From contig DASZZX010000165.1 of assembly GCA_036260415.1 (NCBI GenBank), positions 1-15,415 on the forward strand: DNA of 15,415 bases. Reading direction: 5' to 3'. Both the position numbers and the translations under genes were made by a program. This document shows, one piece after another, positions 1 to 6,922 of this stretch. Within the stretch, counting starts at the first letter, position 1, and the number at the start of each line of letters is the position of its first letter. A model generated the notes under the pieces. It made no database searches. It was not told the DNA's origin and saw nothing but the letters and a program-made list of their open reading frames with translations. This stretch comes from DASZZX01 sp036260415 (GTDB lineage Bacteria > Actinomycetota > Nitriliruptoria > Nitriliruptorales > JAHWKO01).

Positions 1-61
1 CACGCGCGCGGTCGGTAAGCGCCTGTCGGATGCGAGCGTGTGGGAACGCCTGCCTAGGACC

Positions 62-142
62 TCAGCTCGTCTTCGCTGCGAAACCGACGGAAGCGAGCGT
101 GGAGAACGCGTACTTGGCGTAGCGCAGGTAGGCCTTGCTCAT
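62..142 (-). CDS. 26-residue cationic aromatic peptide, last gene of the presenilin-like/PaaK-like cassette
   Basis: A short ORF of 26 codons, beginning MSKAYLRYAKYAF and ending VGFAAKTS before TGA. It carries K3, R7, K10 and K24 and no acidic residue, so net charge is about +4. Tyrosines at 5, 8 and 11 (i, i+3, i+6) would line one face of a helix, followed by a mildly hydrophobic C-terminal half. There is no Cys and no classical signal peptide. It starts 43 bases after the stop of the presenilin-like protease gene on the same strand and is preceded by a near-perfect Shine-Dalgarno sequence with 7-nt spacing, which is the main reason to believe it is translated, probably at a high level. I do not recognise the family. 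By position it could be a precursor or signal peptide acted on by the upstream enzymes (inference). It may instead be a fortuitous ORF. Confidence 0.55.
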   Translation of the reverse strand: MSKAYLRYAKYAFSTLASVGFAAKTS

Positions 143-144
143 GG

Positions 145-157
145 AATCACCTCCTTT
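145..157 (-). promoter_or_regulatory. Exceptionally strong ribosome binding site for the 26-residue ORF
   Basis: On the minus strand the bases read AAAGGAGGTGATT, matching about 11 contiguous bases of the complement of the 16S rRNA 3' tail, with GGAGG 7 nt from the ATG. The other genes in the window have only 4-7 base matches. This site decides the start codon and marks the small ORF as real. Confidence 0.7.
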
Positions 158-185
158 CCACTGGGATTTGGTCGTTTGGCTCAGG

Positions 186-1040
186 TCAAGCACCCGACCC
201 CGCGCCCGCCAGAGGCTCGGCGCGTAAGTACTGCCAGGTCGTGCGCTGTGGCAGGCGCCGGTCCCACAGGACGTACTGGGCCACCATGAGGGGTCCGAGA
301 ACGACCATGACCGGGATCGCGGTCTCGATCACCCCCAGCTCGATGACCAGCAGGATCCCGGCGAGGACCGCGAGGCCGACGCAAAGGCCGACCAGCCCCG
401 CCTTGCGGCCGAAGGACTTTCGCATCGACAGTGGGAAGACGCTCAGGAGCAGCAGGTCGCCGACGCCGACGCCGAGGCCCGCACCCGAGGCGGTGTCCCA
501 GGCCACGAAGGGGACGAGCGGGATATCGCTCAGCCGGCCGATCAGGTCGGTCATGAGCGTGAGCTGCGAGGTCGCGACGAAGTCGTACACGGCGAGCGCG
601 GCCCCCAGCACCGTCACCTCGCGGGCGCCCATGCCACTCTGCGCCCACAGGTTGGCCACGCCCACCACGGCGGCGACCATCAACCCATTGTTCAGCATGA
701 GAAAGGTGTTGCTCGTGGTGGACTGCGTGAGGGCCAGCGCGGTGTCGACGCCTACCATGACAGCGGCGACCAAGATCGCCGGCCGCCGGCGCAGCACAGG
801 CTCCAGCGTGAAGTACAGGATGCTCGTCATCGAGAGCGTCAGCACACACGCCACGACGATCAACGGCAGCTCGAGATACAGGTACGGGATGACGGCGATC
901 GCCGTCATGAGGAGCGCGACGTCGCCCAGATTGAACACGCCGATCGGTGGGCGAGTGACCACGTAGCGACGGAAGTAGAGCCAGCTCAGGCAGGCCGCGA
1001 CGGTCCCGCCCGCGAACACGACGAAGAGATCGAGCGGCAT
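186..1040 (-). CDS. Presenilin/signal-peptide-peptidase-like intramembrane aspartyl protease
   Basis: A polytopic membrane protein of about 284 residues with roughly nine hydrophobic helices, the presenilin/SPP topology. It shows the signature of GxGD intramembrane proteases: AVYDF (catalytic D153) in the sixth helix, GVGD (D195) followed by a hydrophobic run in the seventh, and IPVM (P243) in the last helix where the family has PAL. In known members the two aspartates cleave substrates inside the membrane; activity here is inferred from the motifs. The ATG at 1038-1040 has AAGGAG 7 nt upstream. An ATG two codons earlier (1046) would overlap the preceding gene by 4 nt but lies only 1 nt from that site. 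The gene is almost certainly translated with the adenylating enzyme upstream. A prepilin peptidase would lack the YD motif, so presenilin-like is preferred. Bacterial members are little studied. Confidence 0.72.
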   Translation of the reverse strand: MPLDLFVVFAGGTVAACLSWLYFRRYVVTRPPIGVFNLGDVALLMTAIAVIPYLYLELPLIVVACVLTLSMTSILYFTLEPVLRRRPAILVAAVMVGVDTALALTQSTTSNTFLMLNNGLMVAAVVGVANLWAQSGMGAREVTVLGAALAVYDFVATSQLTLMTDLIGRLSDIPLVPFVAWDTASGAGLGVGVGDLLLLSVFPLSMRKSFGRKAGLVGLCVGLAVLAGILLVIELGVIETAIPVMVVLGPLMVAQYVLWDRRLPQRTTWQYLRAEPLAGAGSGA

Positions 1041-1042
1041 GG

Positions 1043-2521
1043 TCATTCTCCTTGCGATGCGGCGAGCCGCAGGATGGGTCCGGACGGCTTGGCGAACGAG
1101 ATCTCCTTCAGATCGCAGCGGAGCGGCAGAGGCGCCTCGAGCTCGCCGCGGTCGGCGCGCAGATCCAGCTTGCGCAGCGGGACATCACGCTCGAGCAGTG
1201 CCGTCTCGATCTGACGCCGGACGGCCGCGTCCTGCCGTCGTGTCACGACCTCCACGGCGACGCCCCGCCCTACCGCACGGAAGCCGAAACGCGCGGGGAG
1301 CACGACGACGGGCAGGCTTTCGAGCGCTTCGACGACGTCGCGCACGAGCGTCCAGCCGTCGTCGTGTCGGACGGACAGCCGCTGCTTGCCAAGCAGGTTC
1401 GTCGTCGCGGGCAGTGCTCGCAAGCTGCACGTCAGTGGTCCCGCCAGCGGCCGGACGACGTCCTCGGTGTTGTAGCGCAGCAGGACCGTCGTCTCGCGGT
1501 ATGGCGCGAGCGGCGTCGCAACCACCGTCCCCGGCTCGCCGGGCAGCGCTGGGCCCGGACGTTCCAGGCTCTCGACTTCCACCAGCCCGCCGGACGGCTC
1601 GTAATGAAGGTGGCCTTGCGAGCACAGCATTCCGCCGAAGGGCACGAGCTCGGTCATGCCGTAGTTCTCGCGAATATCGACGTCTCCGAACAGGTCACGG
1701 ACGCGTGCCTTCAGGCCCTCGCTGACGATCTCACCACCGGCCCAAATGCGTCGCAGTCCAAAGTCGCTGGGGCGGTAGCCGTGCTCGAGTCCGTATTCGA
1801 CCAGCTCACCGAGGTAGGACGGGTAGGTGGTCATGATGCTCACCTGCGGCCGCTTTCCGGGTAGGCGCCGGCGTTCCGTCAGCAGCTTGAGCGTGTGCGG
1901 GATGCTGACCGCTCCAGCCACGTAGGCCGGCGCGCCGATCCGGGCGCACGCGCCGGTGACCGTGCTGACGCCGATCAGCGCTCGGGAGTTGATGTTGACC
2001 TGGACGATGTCCTCGGGTTCGATGAGGTTCTGGTTCATGAACGACATCGCCGCCAGCGCGACGATCGTCCGGAATTCGCGCTCGGAGAAGTAGATGCTCG
2101 TGGGCCACCCGGTGGTTCCGGTGGTCGTCGCCCGCAGAGCGGGCTTCGCCGTGCGCGCGATGAACGCGTCGGGATCCTCTCGCAGGTGCTCCTTCGGGGT
2201 CAGCGGGAAGCGCTCGATGTCCTCGAAGCGCATGTTGACGACATCGATGCCCGCCCGCTGGACGACCGTCCGGTAGTACTCGGTTTCGCGCGCCGCGCGG
2301 ATCACCTGCTGACGAAAGCGTCGCAGCTGGACCTCGCGACGTGTCTGCTCATCGAGGGCCGGGCCTGAGATCAAGTCGCCCGCGCCGGCACCGATCGACC
2401 CGAACTCGTGCTTGGTGTCGCGCATAGCGGTGACCACCCGCTCGAGGGACCGCGGGCTGAACCTCACACCCAGCGCCATCGACGCCCCGAATCGCAGCTG
2501 TGCAATGGCGGTCTCGAACAT
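1043..2521 (-). CDS. Phenylacetate-CoA ligase-like (PaaK/CapK family) adenylate-forming enzyme
   Basis: A 492-residue protein with the motifs of PaaK/CapK-type adenylating enzymes: the phosphate-binding loop TTGTTGWPTS (about 133-142), AGGE (261-264), NYGMTE (286-291, the A5-type motif contacting AMP), RYNTEDV (349-355) and a GKQ hinge near 378, followed by a small C-terminal domain. Such enzymes activate a carboxylic acid with ATP and transfer it to CoA or another acceptor. The substrate cannot be read here, and paaK itself is not claimed because no phenylacetate genes are nearby. The protein is somewhat longer than a typical PaaK, with about 80 N-terminal residues before the core. The ATG has GGAGG about 10 nt upstream. 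It abuts the presenilin-like protease gene by 2 nt, so the two are very likely an operon. Confidence 0.78.
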   Translation of the reverse strand: MFETAIAQLRFGASMALGVRFSPRSLERVVTAMRDTKHEFGSIGAGAGDLISGPALDEQTRREVQLRRFRQQVIRAARETEYYRTVVQRAGIDVVNMRFEDIERFPLTPKEHLREDPDAFIARTAKPALRATTTGTTGWPTSIYFSEREFRTIVALAAMSFMNQNLIEPEDIVQVNINSRALIGVSTVTGACARIGAPAYVAGAVSIPHTLKLLTERRRLPGKRPQVSIMTTYPSYLGELVEYGLEHGYRPSDFGLRRIWAGGEIVSEGLKARVRDLFGDVDIRENYGMTELVPFGGMLCSQGHLHYEPSGGLVEVESLERPGPALPGEPGTVVATPLAPYRETTVLLRYNTEDVVRPLAGPLTCSLRALPATTNLLGKQRLSVRHDDGWTLVRDVVEALESLPVVVLPARFGFRAVGRGVAVEVVTRRQDAAVRRQIETALLERDVPLRKLDLRADRGELEAPLPLRCDLKEISFAKPSGPILRLAASQGE

Positions 2522-2560
2522 CGGTCTTCTCCCTCCGAACCTGGCTGTCGTCGGATGCCT

Positions 2561-2587
2561 CGGTCAGCGCACCGAGGGCGCTGACCG
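2561..2587. repeat. Perfect 10-bp inverted repeat upstream of the PaaK-like gene
   Basis: CGGTCAGCGC and GCGCTGACCG flank a 7-nt loop (ACCGAGG). It sits 40-66 bases before the PaaK-like start, inside the 218-base gap that follows the 179-residue protein. No T-run follows on either strand, so a regulator operator or a transcript hairpin controlling the downstream genes is as likely as a terminator. Confidence 0.6.
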
Positions 2588-2739
2588 GTGGCGGCGAGCC
2601 TCGATGTCACCCTGACGGCGGGCGGGTCTCGCGAAGCTCGAGGGCCATCCCTCGGGTGGCGAGCTGCAGCAGCGTGCCGGTCGTGCACCACCGTTGGCGG
2701 CAGTGTGCGAGCTCGACCTCGTGACGCTGGTCGACGGGA

Positions 2740-3279
2740 TCAGTCGCCGTGGTTGTGTCCGCCGTACACCACGACCTTCGAGTCGGTGATGGCGAGCAGG
2801 CGCCCGTCGCCGTCGCCGGCGGTGTAGTACACGCGGGCGCTCACTGCGATCTCGCGCCACATCGACGACACGACCGCCCGGCCCTCGTCGAACGTCAACT
2901 CCGGGTTGGGAACAGCGTTGGTGACGGTCAACTCGCTGGGCAGGTGCCGGGACGCGAAGTCGACGGTGAACTGTGGCGGGATGGCGAACGCGGCCGTACC
3001 GACCGGTGACGAGTCGTCGGTGAACCCCTTGAAGAAGGTGACGAACACGCGGTTGATCAGGTTGCTCTGGTTGGTCACGGAGACCACCGTGGCCGACCGC
3101 AGCGCATCGTTGGCGGTCTGGGAGTTCATGTACGTGACGAGGTAGCGGGGTTCGCTCGGGATGCCCGGGACCCTCGGCAGTTCCTCCAGTTCACCGAATT
3201 CCACAGCGCGCTCGAGACGCGCCAATGCCCGTTCTTCGGTTGGGACGTGCGGGCCCTTGCGGATCAGATGCTTGCTCAT
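2740..3279 (-). CDS. Conserved-looking protein of unknown function, first gene of the cassette
   Basis: A 179-residue soluble-looking protein with no signal peptide or membrane helix. The first 45 residues are charged and helical (TEERALARLERAVEFGELEEL). The rest is rich in short beta-strand patterns such as SATVVSVTNQSN, RVFVTFFKGF, FTVDFASRHLP and LLAITDSKVVVYGG, suggesting a beta-sandwich or Ig-like fold; this is pattern reading, not a family match. The C-terminus is GGHNHGD. The ATG at 3279 has AAGGAG 6 nt upstream. It precedes the PaaK-like gene on the same strand with a 218-base gap containing a perfect inverted repeat, so it may share regulation or have its own transcript. I do not recognise the family and assign no function. 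Confidence 0.7.
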   Translation of the reverse strand: MSKHLIRKGPHVPTEERALARLERAVEFGELEELPRVPGIPSEPRYLVTYMNSQTANDALRSATVVSVTNQSNLINRVFVTFFKGFTDDSSPVGTAAFAIPPQFTVDFASRHLPSELTVTNAVPNPELTFDEGRAVVSSMWREIAVSARVYYTAGDGDGRLLAITDSKVVVYGGHNHGD

Positions 3280-3832
3280 GTCGTTCTCCTTCCGGCAGGG
3301 CGGAGACCATCCGCTCTAGCCTTGGTGTTTGCAGGAAGGCCGACGTTCGTCCGCGCGCCCGTCAAAGACACATCCTGGGCATCTGCCGGTCCGTCCAGGT
3401 GCACCCCAGACGCGAGACGGCTCGAGGACCACCTGTGTCATGCCCGCTCCAGATGACGACGACCAACCATCAAGAGAGCCCGATCCGCCGCTTGATACAC
3501 CCGGCGCGGGGAGTGCGACGGAACACGCCTACTTTGACGGGATAGCGGTCCGAGACGAGGCTCAGGAGGCGGGCACGTGTAAGCGACGTCCACGGTGAGG
3601 ATGGCCGCGTCGACTCGCCGGCCGTCGCCACGGACACGGCTGCACGACGAGTCCAGGCAGGAGACCTCGATCCGCGATCGGGTCGCAGCGGTCCGTGACC
3701 GTCAAGCAGACGGCCACCCGCACCGCCAAGACCTCGGCGGGGCACCGATCCGACCTCGAGCACGTCGCTGCCGTCATCGCCGCCCTCCCAGACGTCCCAC
3801 TCGAGCAGTTGGCTCGATGTGCCGGGGCAGCG
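3280..3832. other. 553-base gap between the cassette and the TIR gene; no secure gene
   Basis: The gap must contain the promoter for the minus-strand cassette starting at 3279, but I could not identify a convincing -35/-10 pair. Two weak plus-strand reading frames exist. One (3440-3598, 52 codons) begins MPAPDDDDQPSREP, is acid- and proline-rich, and has only a distant GAGGA. The other starts with GTG at 3695 and has coding-like third positions as far as about 3830 (SDLEHVAAVIAALPDVPLEQL), but it lacks a ribosome site and then runs antisense into the TIR gene to 3937. The latter could be the remnant of a lost gene. Confidence 0.4.
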
Positions 3833-4813
3833 CTATCGGCGGGGGGAGGACCTCTTGCTCCCTACCACTCCCGCTGCGAGCACGAGCAGCATGCCGATCG
3901 TGACCAGCGAGTTCGGGATCCCGTCCGTGCTCGGTGACAGCAGATCCTCGACATCGTGACCGGTGGCGAGGAGCTGCAGTAGCCAGAGACCGAACCCGAC
4001 GGCCCCCGCCACCCCGGCTGCCGTGACCATCCCCCACGACCTCCGCCACAGGCCGAGGCCGGCCATCACGACGAGGATCGCCGCCGCCCCGATGCGTATC
4101 CCTCCGACCTCCGGGTGCCATGATCGTCCGACGAGCACACCCCAAACGAAGACCACGGAGGCCCCCGCAACGGCCATCCACGCGGGCGCCCTGCTGACAG
4201 CGGCGAAGAGGGCACCGTCGTCTCGTTCCGCGCCGGGAGCCGAACTCTCGCCAGCCGACCGCACCTCCTCGGGAACGACGGCGTCGGCCGGACCAGGGGG
4301 CACCGCGCCAACGTGCCTGCTCACGCCTCCGACCATGAGGCCGCTCTCGATCGCACGGATGAGCCTCTCGGCGTCGTAGTCCCAACGGGCGTCACTCAGC
4401 TCGATCGCGTTGCGACGCGCCAGGGGGGCGAGGGCGGGTGGGAGCTCGGCTGGCTCCGGCATGACGGCGCCTTGCACGAGGACGGGGACGACCCGAACGC
4501 CACGGTCCAGGGCAGCGGAGATCTCGAGCCGCACGAAGTCGTCGGAATCATCGATGCGCCGGTTCCCCGCCCGATCACGAGCCAGTAACCATCGCGGCCC
4601 GATCAGGACGATCAAGGTGTCGACGGAGCGCGCCATTCGGTCGATGAGCTCGACGTAATCGGCCCCGGGTTCGATGTCGTCGATGTCGATGAAGACGTCG
4701 TGCGACCCGAAATGAGTGCGGAGGCGATCGTACAGGCGACCCGCGTAGCCCGATGTGTCCTCACGCCGGTAGCAGATGAAGATTCGGCTCGGTCCCTGCT
4801 GACTCTCCACCAT
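3833..4813 (-). CDS. TIR-domain protein with C-terminal multi-helix membrane region
   Basis: A 326-residue protein. Residues about 8-155 form a TIR domain: RIFICYRREDTSGYAGRLYDRL (first strand, nucleotide-pocket loop and helix), DVFIDIDDIEPGADYVELID, TLIVLIGPRWL, then DDFVRLEISAAL, whose E97 occupies the catalytic-glutamate position of NAD-cleaving TIR domains. After a Pro/Glu-rich linker (170-200) come about four hydrophobic helices (near 211-228, 239-256, 263-282, 300-317) and a basic tail. Known bacterial TIR domains cleave NAD or make cyclic ADP-ribose-type signals; activity here is inferred. The frame is open to 5062, but the typical TIR start and the GAGGGA site support 4813; a GTG one codon later has better spacing. 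It is divergent from the SLOG/SLATT pair across a 410-base gap. Confidence 0.85.
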   Translation of the reverse strand: MVESQQGPSRIFICYRREDTSGYAGRLYDRLRTHFGSHDVFIDIDDIEPGADYVELIDRMARSVDTLIVLIGPRWLLARDRAGNRRIDDSDDFVRLEISAALDRGVRVVPVLVQGAVMPEPAELPPALAPLARRNAIELSDARWDYDAERLIRAIESGLMVGGVSRHVGAVPPGPADAVVPEEVRSAGESSAPGAERDDGALFAAVSRAPAWMAVAGASVVFVWGVLVGRSWHPEVGGIRIGAAAILVVMAGLGLWRRSWGMVTAAGVAGAVGFGLWLLQLLATGHDVEDLLSPSTDGIPNSLVTIGMLLVLAAGVVGSKRSSPRR

Positions 4814-5223
4814 TCCCTCACCACACCTGCCATGGCGCGTAAGGGCCATCCTGGTTGGAACGCATCGGCACGCTTCGGCTTTGCCCGTACCACTCCGATG
4901 GGGGCTGGTGGCACAGGTGATGGAGATCTCTATTCGATGGCCGCGGTCTGGCTGATCGGCCCCGTAGGATGCGCGCGAGATGCGCGCGCGCCCAACGCCG
5001 TGTACCGCACGGGACCGGGCAGTATCGTAGCGCTGTTGAACGATGCCATCGTTGCCGGTCACGCTCCGCTCGTCGCCGCCTGAGCGGGTAGGGCCGCCGG
5101 CTCACCACGAGGAGGGGCCGGGATGCCCGTGACCCGTCATCGAGCGGTGGGGATCACCAATCCCTCCTGGCTCGCGCTGTCCCGCCGCGTCATGGTCTTC
5201 CTCGAAGCCGTCGTGTTGAGGTT
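4814..5223. other. 410-base divergent intergenic region between TIR and SLOG genes
   Basis: No supported gene. It must hold promoters for the minus-strand TIR gene and the plus-strand SLOG/SLATT pair. The clearest structure is an 11-base GC-rich near-tandem duplication at 4968-4989 (GATGCGCGCGA then GATGCGCGCGC). No convincing sigma-70 hexamers were found. The upstream frame-open extension of the TIR gene (4814-5062) has non-protein-like composition. Confidence 0.45.
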
Positions 5224-6003
5224 GTGCGTCGCTCGAGCCCAGACCCGACGCCTGTGAGCTCCTCGTTCGCCGGTGTCTTCGACGTCCGATTCGGGCACGG
5301 ACGCGCCGCCAGCGCGATCCGGCTCGGCGCGGCGGAGGAGCTCGACCAGGCGCTCGTCTGGTTGGGTCTGCAGCCTTCCCGTCCCACCATCGTCCTCGTG
5401 GGTGGGGCCGCCGCTCTCGGGGATGACGACCTGCACCGCCTGCGCCCGCTGTTCGAAGCCGCCATCGTGCCGGCGGCGGCGGCGGCCGGAGCGTTCGTCG
5501 TCGACGGCGGCACCGACGTCGGCGTGATCCGGCTGATGGGGACGACGCGGGCGGATCAGTCGGCCACCTTCCCGCTGATCGGTGTCGCCGCCGTGGGAAC
5601 GGTGGCTCTCCCCGGGGAGGAGGCCGAACCGCACGGCGAGGCACTCGAGCCGCACCACACACATTTCCTCCTGGTGCCCGGGTCCCGGTGGGGTGACGAG
5701 TGTCGATGGCTCGCGCGGACGGCGACGCGGCTCTCGCTCGGCAAACCGTCGCTCACCATTCTCGTGAACGGCGGAGAGATCTCGCTCCGAGACGTACGGG
5801 CAAGCATCGAGGAGGGACGGCCGGTCCTCGCCATCGGAAGGACCGGGCGCCTCGCGGAGCGTGTCGTTCGCGAGGTCCGTGGGCACACCCGGGGCGCCCT
5901 CGCAGCTGAGCTCGTCGACACCGGACTCATCCGGGCGGTCGTACCCCAGGCCGGGTTCGAGTCGGTGCGGCAGGCCATCAACGACGCGCTGGCGGCGGGC
6001 TGA
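5224..6003 (+). CDS. SLOG-family (TRPM-type LSDAT) nucleotide-sensor domain protein
   Basis: A 259-residue soluble protein with the Rossmann-like pattern of the prokaryotic SLOG-in-TRPM (LSDAT) family: PTIVLVGGAAAL (54-65), FVVDGGTDVGVIRLMG (91-106), FPLIGVAAVG, HTHFLLVPGSRWGDE (145-159), LTILVNGGE (177-185) and RPVLAIGRTGRLAE (199-212). The glycine-rich loops after each strand would bind a nucleotide-derived ligand. SLOG domains sense such ligands in animal TRPM channels and in bacterial conflict systems such as ThsA of Thoeris. The gene ends 3 nt before the SLATT gene, implying an operon. The start is uncertain: GTG at 5224 has only GAGG 2 nt away, and GTG at 5254 has no ribosome site. The two genes together match the sensor-plus-membrane-effector arrangement predicted for this family. 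Confidence 0.75.
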   Translation: MRRSSPDPTPVSSSFAGVFDVRFGHGRAASAIRLGAAEELDQALVWLGLQPSRPTIVLVGGAAALGDDDLHRLRPLFEAAIVPAAAAAGAFVVDGGTDVGVIRLMGTTRADQSATFPLIGVAAVGTVALPGEEAEPHGEALEPHHTHFLLVPGSRWGDECRWLARTATRLSLGKPSLTILVNGGEISLRDVRASIEEGRPVLAIGRTGRLAERVVREVRGHTRGALAAELVDTGLIRAVVPQAGFESVRQAINDALAAG

Positions 6004-6006
6004 ACG

Positions 6007-6552
6007 ATGGGGAAGGACTCGTATCGCGAGTGGCTCCGGCAGGACTTCACCGGCCTCATCGACTCGCTGGAGCTCACCGACCGCGAGAAACACGTTCTCA
6101 GATCTCGTTGGCTCGACCAGGTGCTCTGGATGGAGGGGAGAGCTGATTCCGCTCGGAACCGGTACTACCTCCTGAGGCTCACCGCGGTGGTCGGCGGCGT
6201 CGTCATCCCAGCACTCGTCAGCTTGAACGTCGGCAGTGGCCTGGCGGCCCCAGTCGTGCGCGGCGCGACCTTCGGCCTCAGCCTGCTGGTGGCGATCGCA
6301 CTAGCGGTCGAGGAGTTCATGCGTTTCGGCGATCGGTGGCGTCACTACCGTCGAACGGTCGAGCTGATCAAGGCCGAAGGCTGGCAGTTCCTCCAGCTCA
6401 GCGGTTCGTATCGCAGCTACCCGAGCCACCGAGCCGCCTACGCCTCCTTCGCCACGCGGGTCGAAGCGCTCATCCAGCCCAGCATCGAGGTCTACGTCAC
6501 CGAAGTGGCGGCCGAGAACAAGGAGGACAAGGGACAACTTCGGGCACCGTGA
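6007..6552 (+). CDS. SLATT/DUF4231-type two-helix membrane effector
   Basis: A 181-residue protein with an N-terminal helical region (1-50), two hydrophobic helices (about 55-75, with VVIPALVSLNVG, and 82-103), then the conserved RFGDRWRHYRRTVELIKAEGWQFL segment (106-129) and a C-terminal helix ending in charged residues. This is the layout of DUF4231/SLATT proteins: small two-helix membrane proteins next to SLOG, SMODS or TIR genes that are predicted to form pores or disrupt membranes once a nucleotide signal is sensed. No effector activity can be read from sequence alone. The ATG lies 3 nt after the stop of the SLOG gene and has no strong ribosome site of its own, so translational coupling is likely. 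Confidence 0.8.
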   Translation: MGKDSYREWLRQDFTGLIDSLELTDREKHVLRSRWLDQVLWMEGRADSARNRYYLLRLTAVVGGVVIPALVSLNVGSGLAAPVVRGATFGLSLLVAIALAVEEFMRFGDRWRHYRRTVELIKAEGWQFLQLSGSYRSYPSHRAAYASFATRVEALIQPSIEVYVTEVAAENKEDKGQLRAP

Positions 6553-6644
6553 CCGCGGCCGTCGCAGCGACCGGCGGGAGGACACCGTGCTCTCCGCCGA
6601 AGAGCCGGCGCGAGATCGATCGGGGAGCTGTCGATATCTGGCGG

Positions 6645-6719
6645 CGCGCCCGGCAGGACTCGAACCTGCGACCCGCGGATTAGAAGTCCGCTGCTCTGTC
6701 CGGGCTGAGCTACGGGCGC
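6645..6719 (-). tRNA. tRNA-Arg (anticodon TCT)
   Basis: Read on the minus strand, the acceptor stem GCGCCCG pairs with CGGGCGC, and the D arm is GCTCAGCCCGGACAGAGC. The anticodon arm is GCGGA-CTTCTAA-TCCGC with TCT at positions 34-36, and the T arm is GCAGG-TTCGAGT-CCTGC. The discriminator is G, and CCG rather than CCA follows, so CCA would be added after transcription. A TACCCT box lies about 15 nt upstream (6735-6740), but no good -35 was found. Confidence 0.95.
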
Positions 6720-6747
6720 TGGATGCTGCGGCGCAGGGTACCGGCGG

Positions 6748-6782
6748 GCGGAGTCGAGCGGACCGTGGAGGCTCGACTCCGC
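6748..6782. repeat. Perfect 12-bp hairpin upstream of tRNA-Arg
   Basis: GCGGAGTCGAGC and GCTCGACTCCGC flank an 11-nt loop. It lies about 30 bases upstream of the tRNA-Arg 5' end, overlapping where its -35 region would be. It may be a terminator for transcripts entering from the right, or an operator. Neither strand has a T-run. Confidence 0.6.
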
Positions 6783-6853
6783 ATAGGCCCGAGCCCTAGG
6801 CTGACCGATGGCCCTCGACGCGGACGCCTGCAGGCGCCCACGGTTACTGGGCC

Positions 6854-6885
6854 CCGAAGGCCCCGCCCCCCGTCGGGGCCTTCGG
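6854..6885. terminator. Perfect 12-bp GC-rich hairpin before the dehydratase gene
   Basis: CCGAAGGCCCCG and CGGGGCCTTCGG flank an 8-nt C-rich loop. The stem is strong enough for a terminator of the U-less type common in high-GC Gram-positives, and would insulate the dehydratase gene from upstream transcription. It sits 38 bases before the -10-like box of that gene, so an operator role is also possible. Confidence 0.5.
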
Positions 6886-6922
6886 TCGTCGCAGCCCCCC
6901 GAGCGGCCGGACCAACCTCTCG

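Noticed and set aside
186..1040. Prepilin peptidase as an alternative for the GxGD membrane protein
   Set aside because: No N-terminal methylase domain or Cys pairs and no pilus genes; the YD motif in helix six fits presenilin/SPP instead.
1052..1864. Plus-strand frame of 270 codons opposite the PaaK-like gene
   Set aside because: Shadow frame of the adenylating enzyme; no ribosome site and no recognisable domain.
4968..4989. Near-tandem 11-base GC-rich duplication
   Set aside because: Low-complexity CG run expected in such DNA; too short to call an operator.
4814..5062. N-terminal extension of the TIR gene to an ATG at 5062
   Set aside because: Eighty-three residues of non-protein-like sequence before a canonical TIR start; the ribosome site is near 4813.
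5137..6093. Long minus-strand frame (318 codons) opposite the SLOG gene
   Set aside because: Arg/Glu/Gly-rich low-complexity translation without motifs; an antisense shadow of a recognised plus-strand gene in GC-rich DNA.
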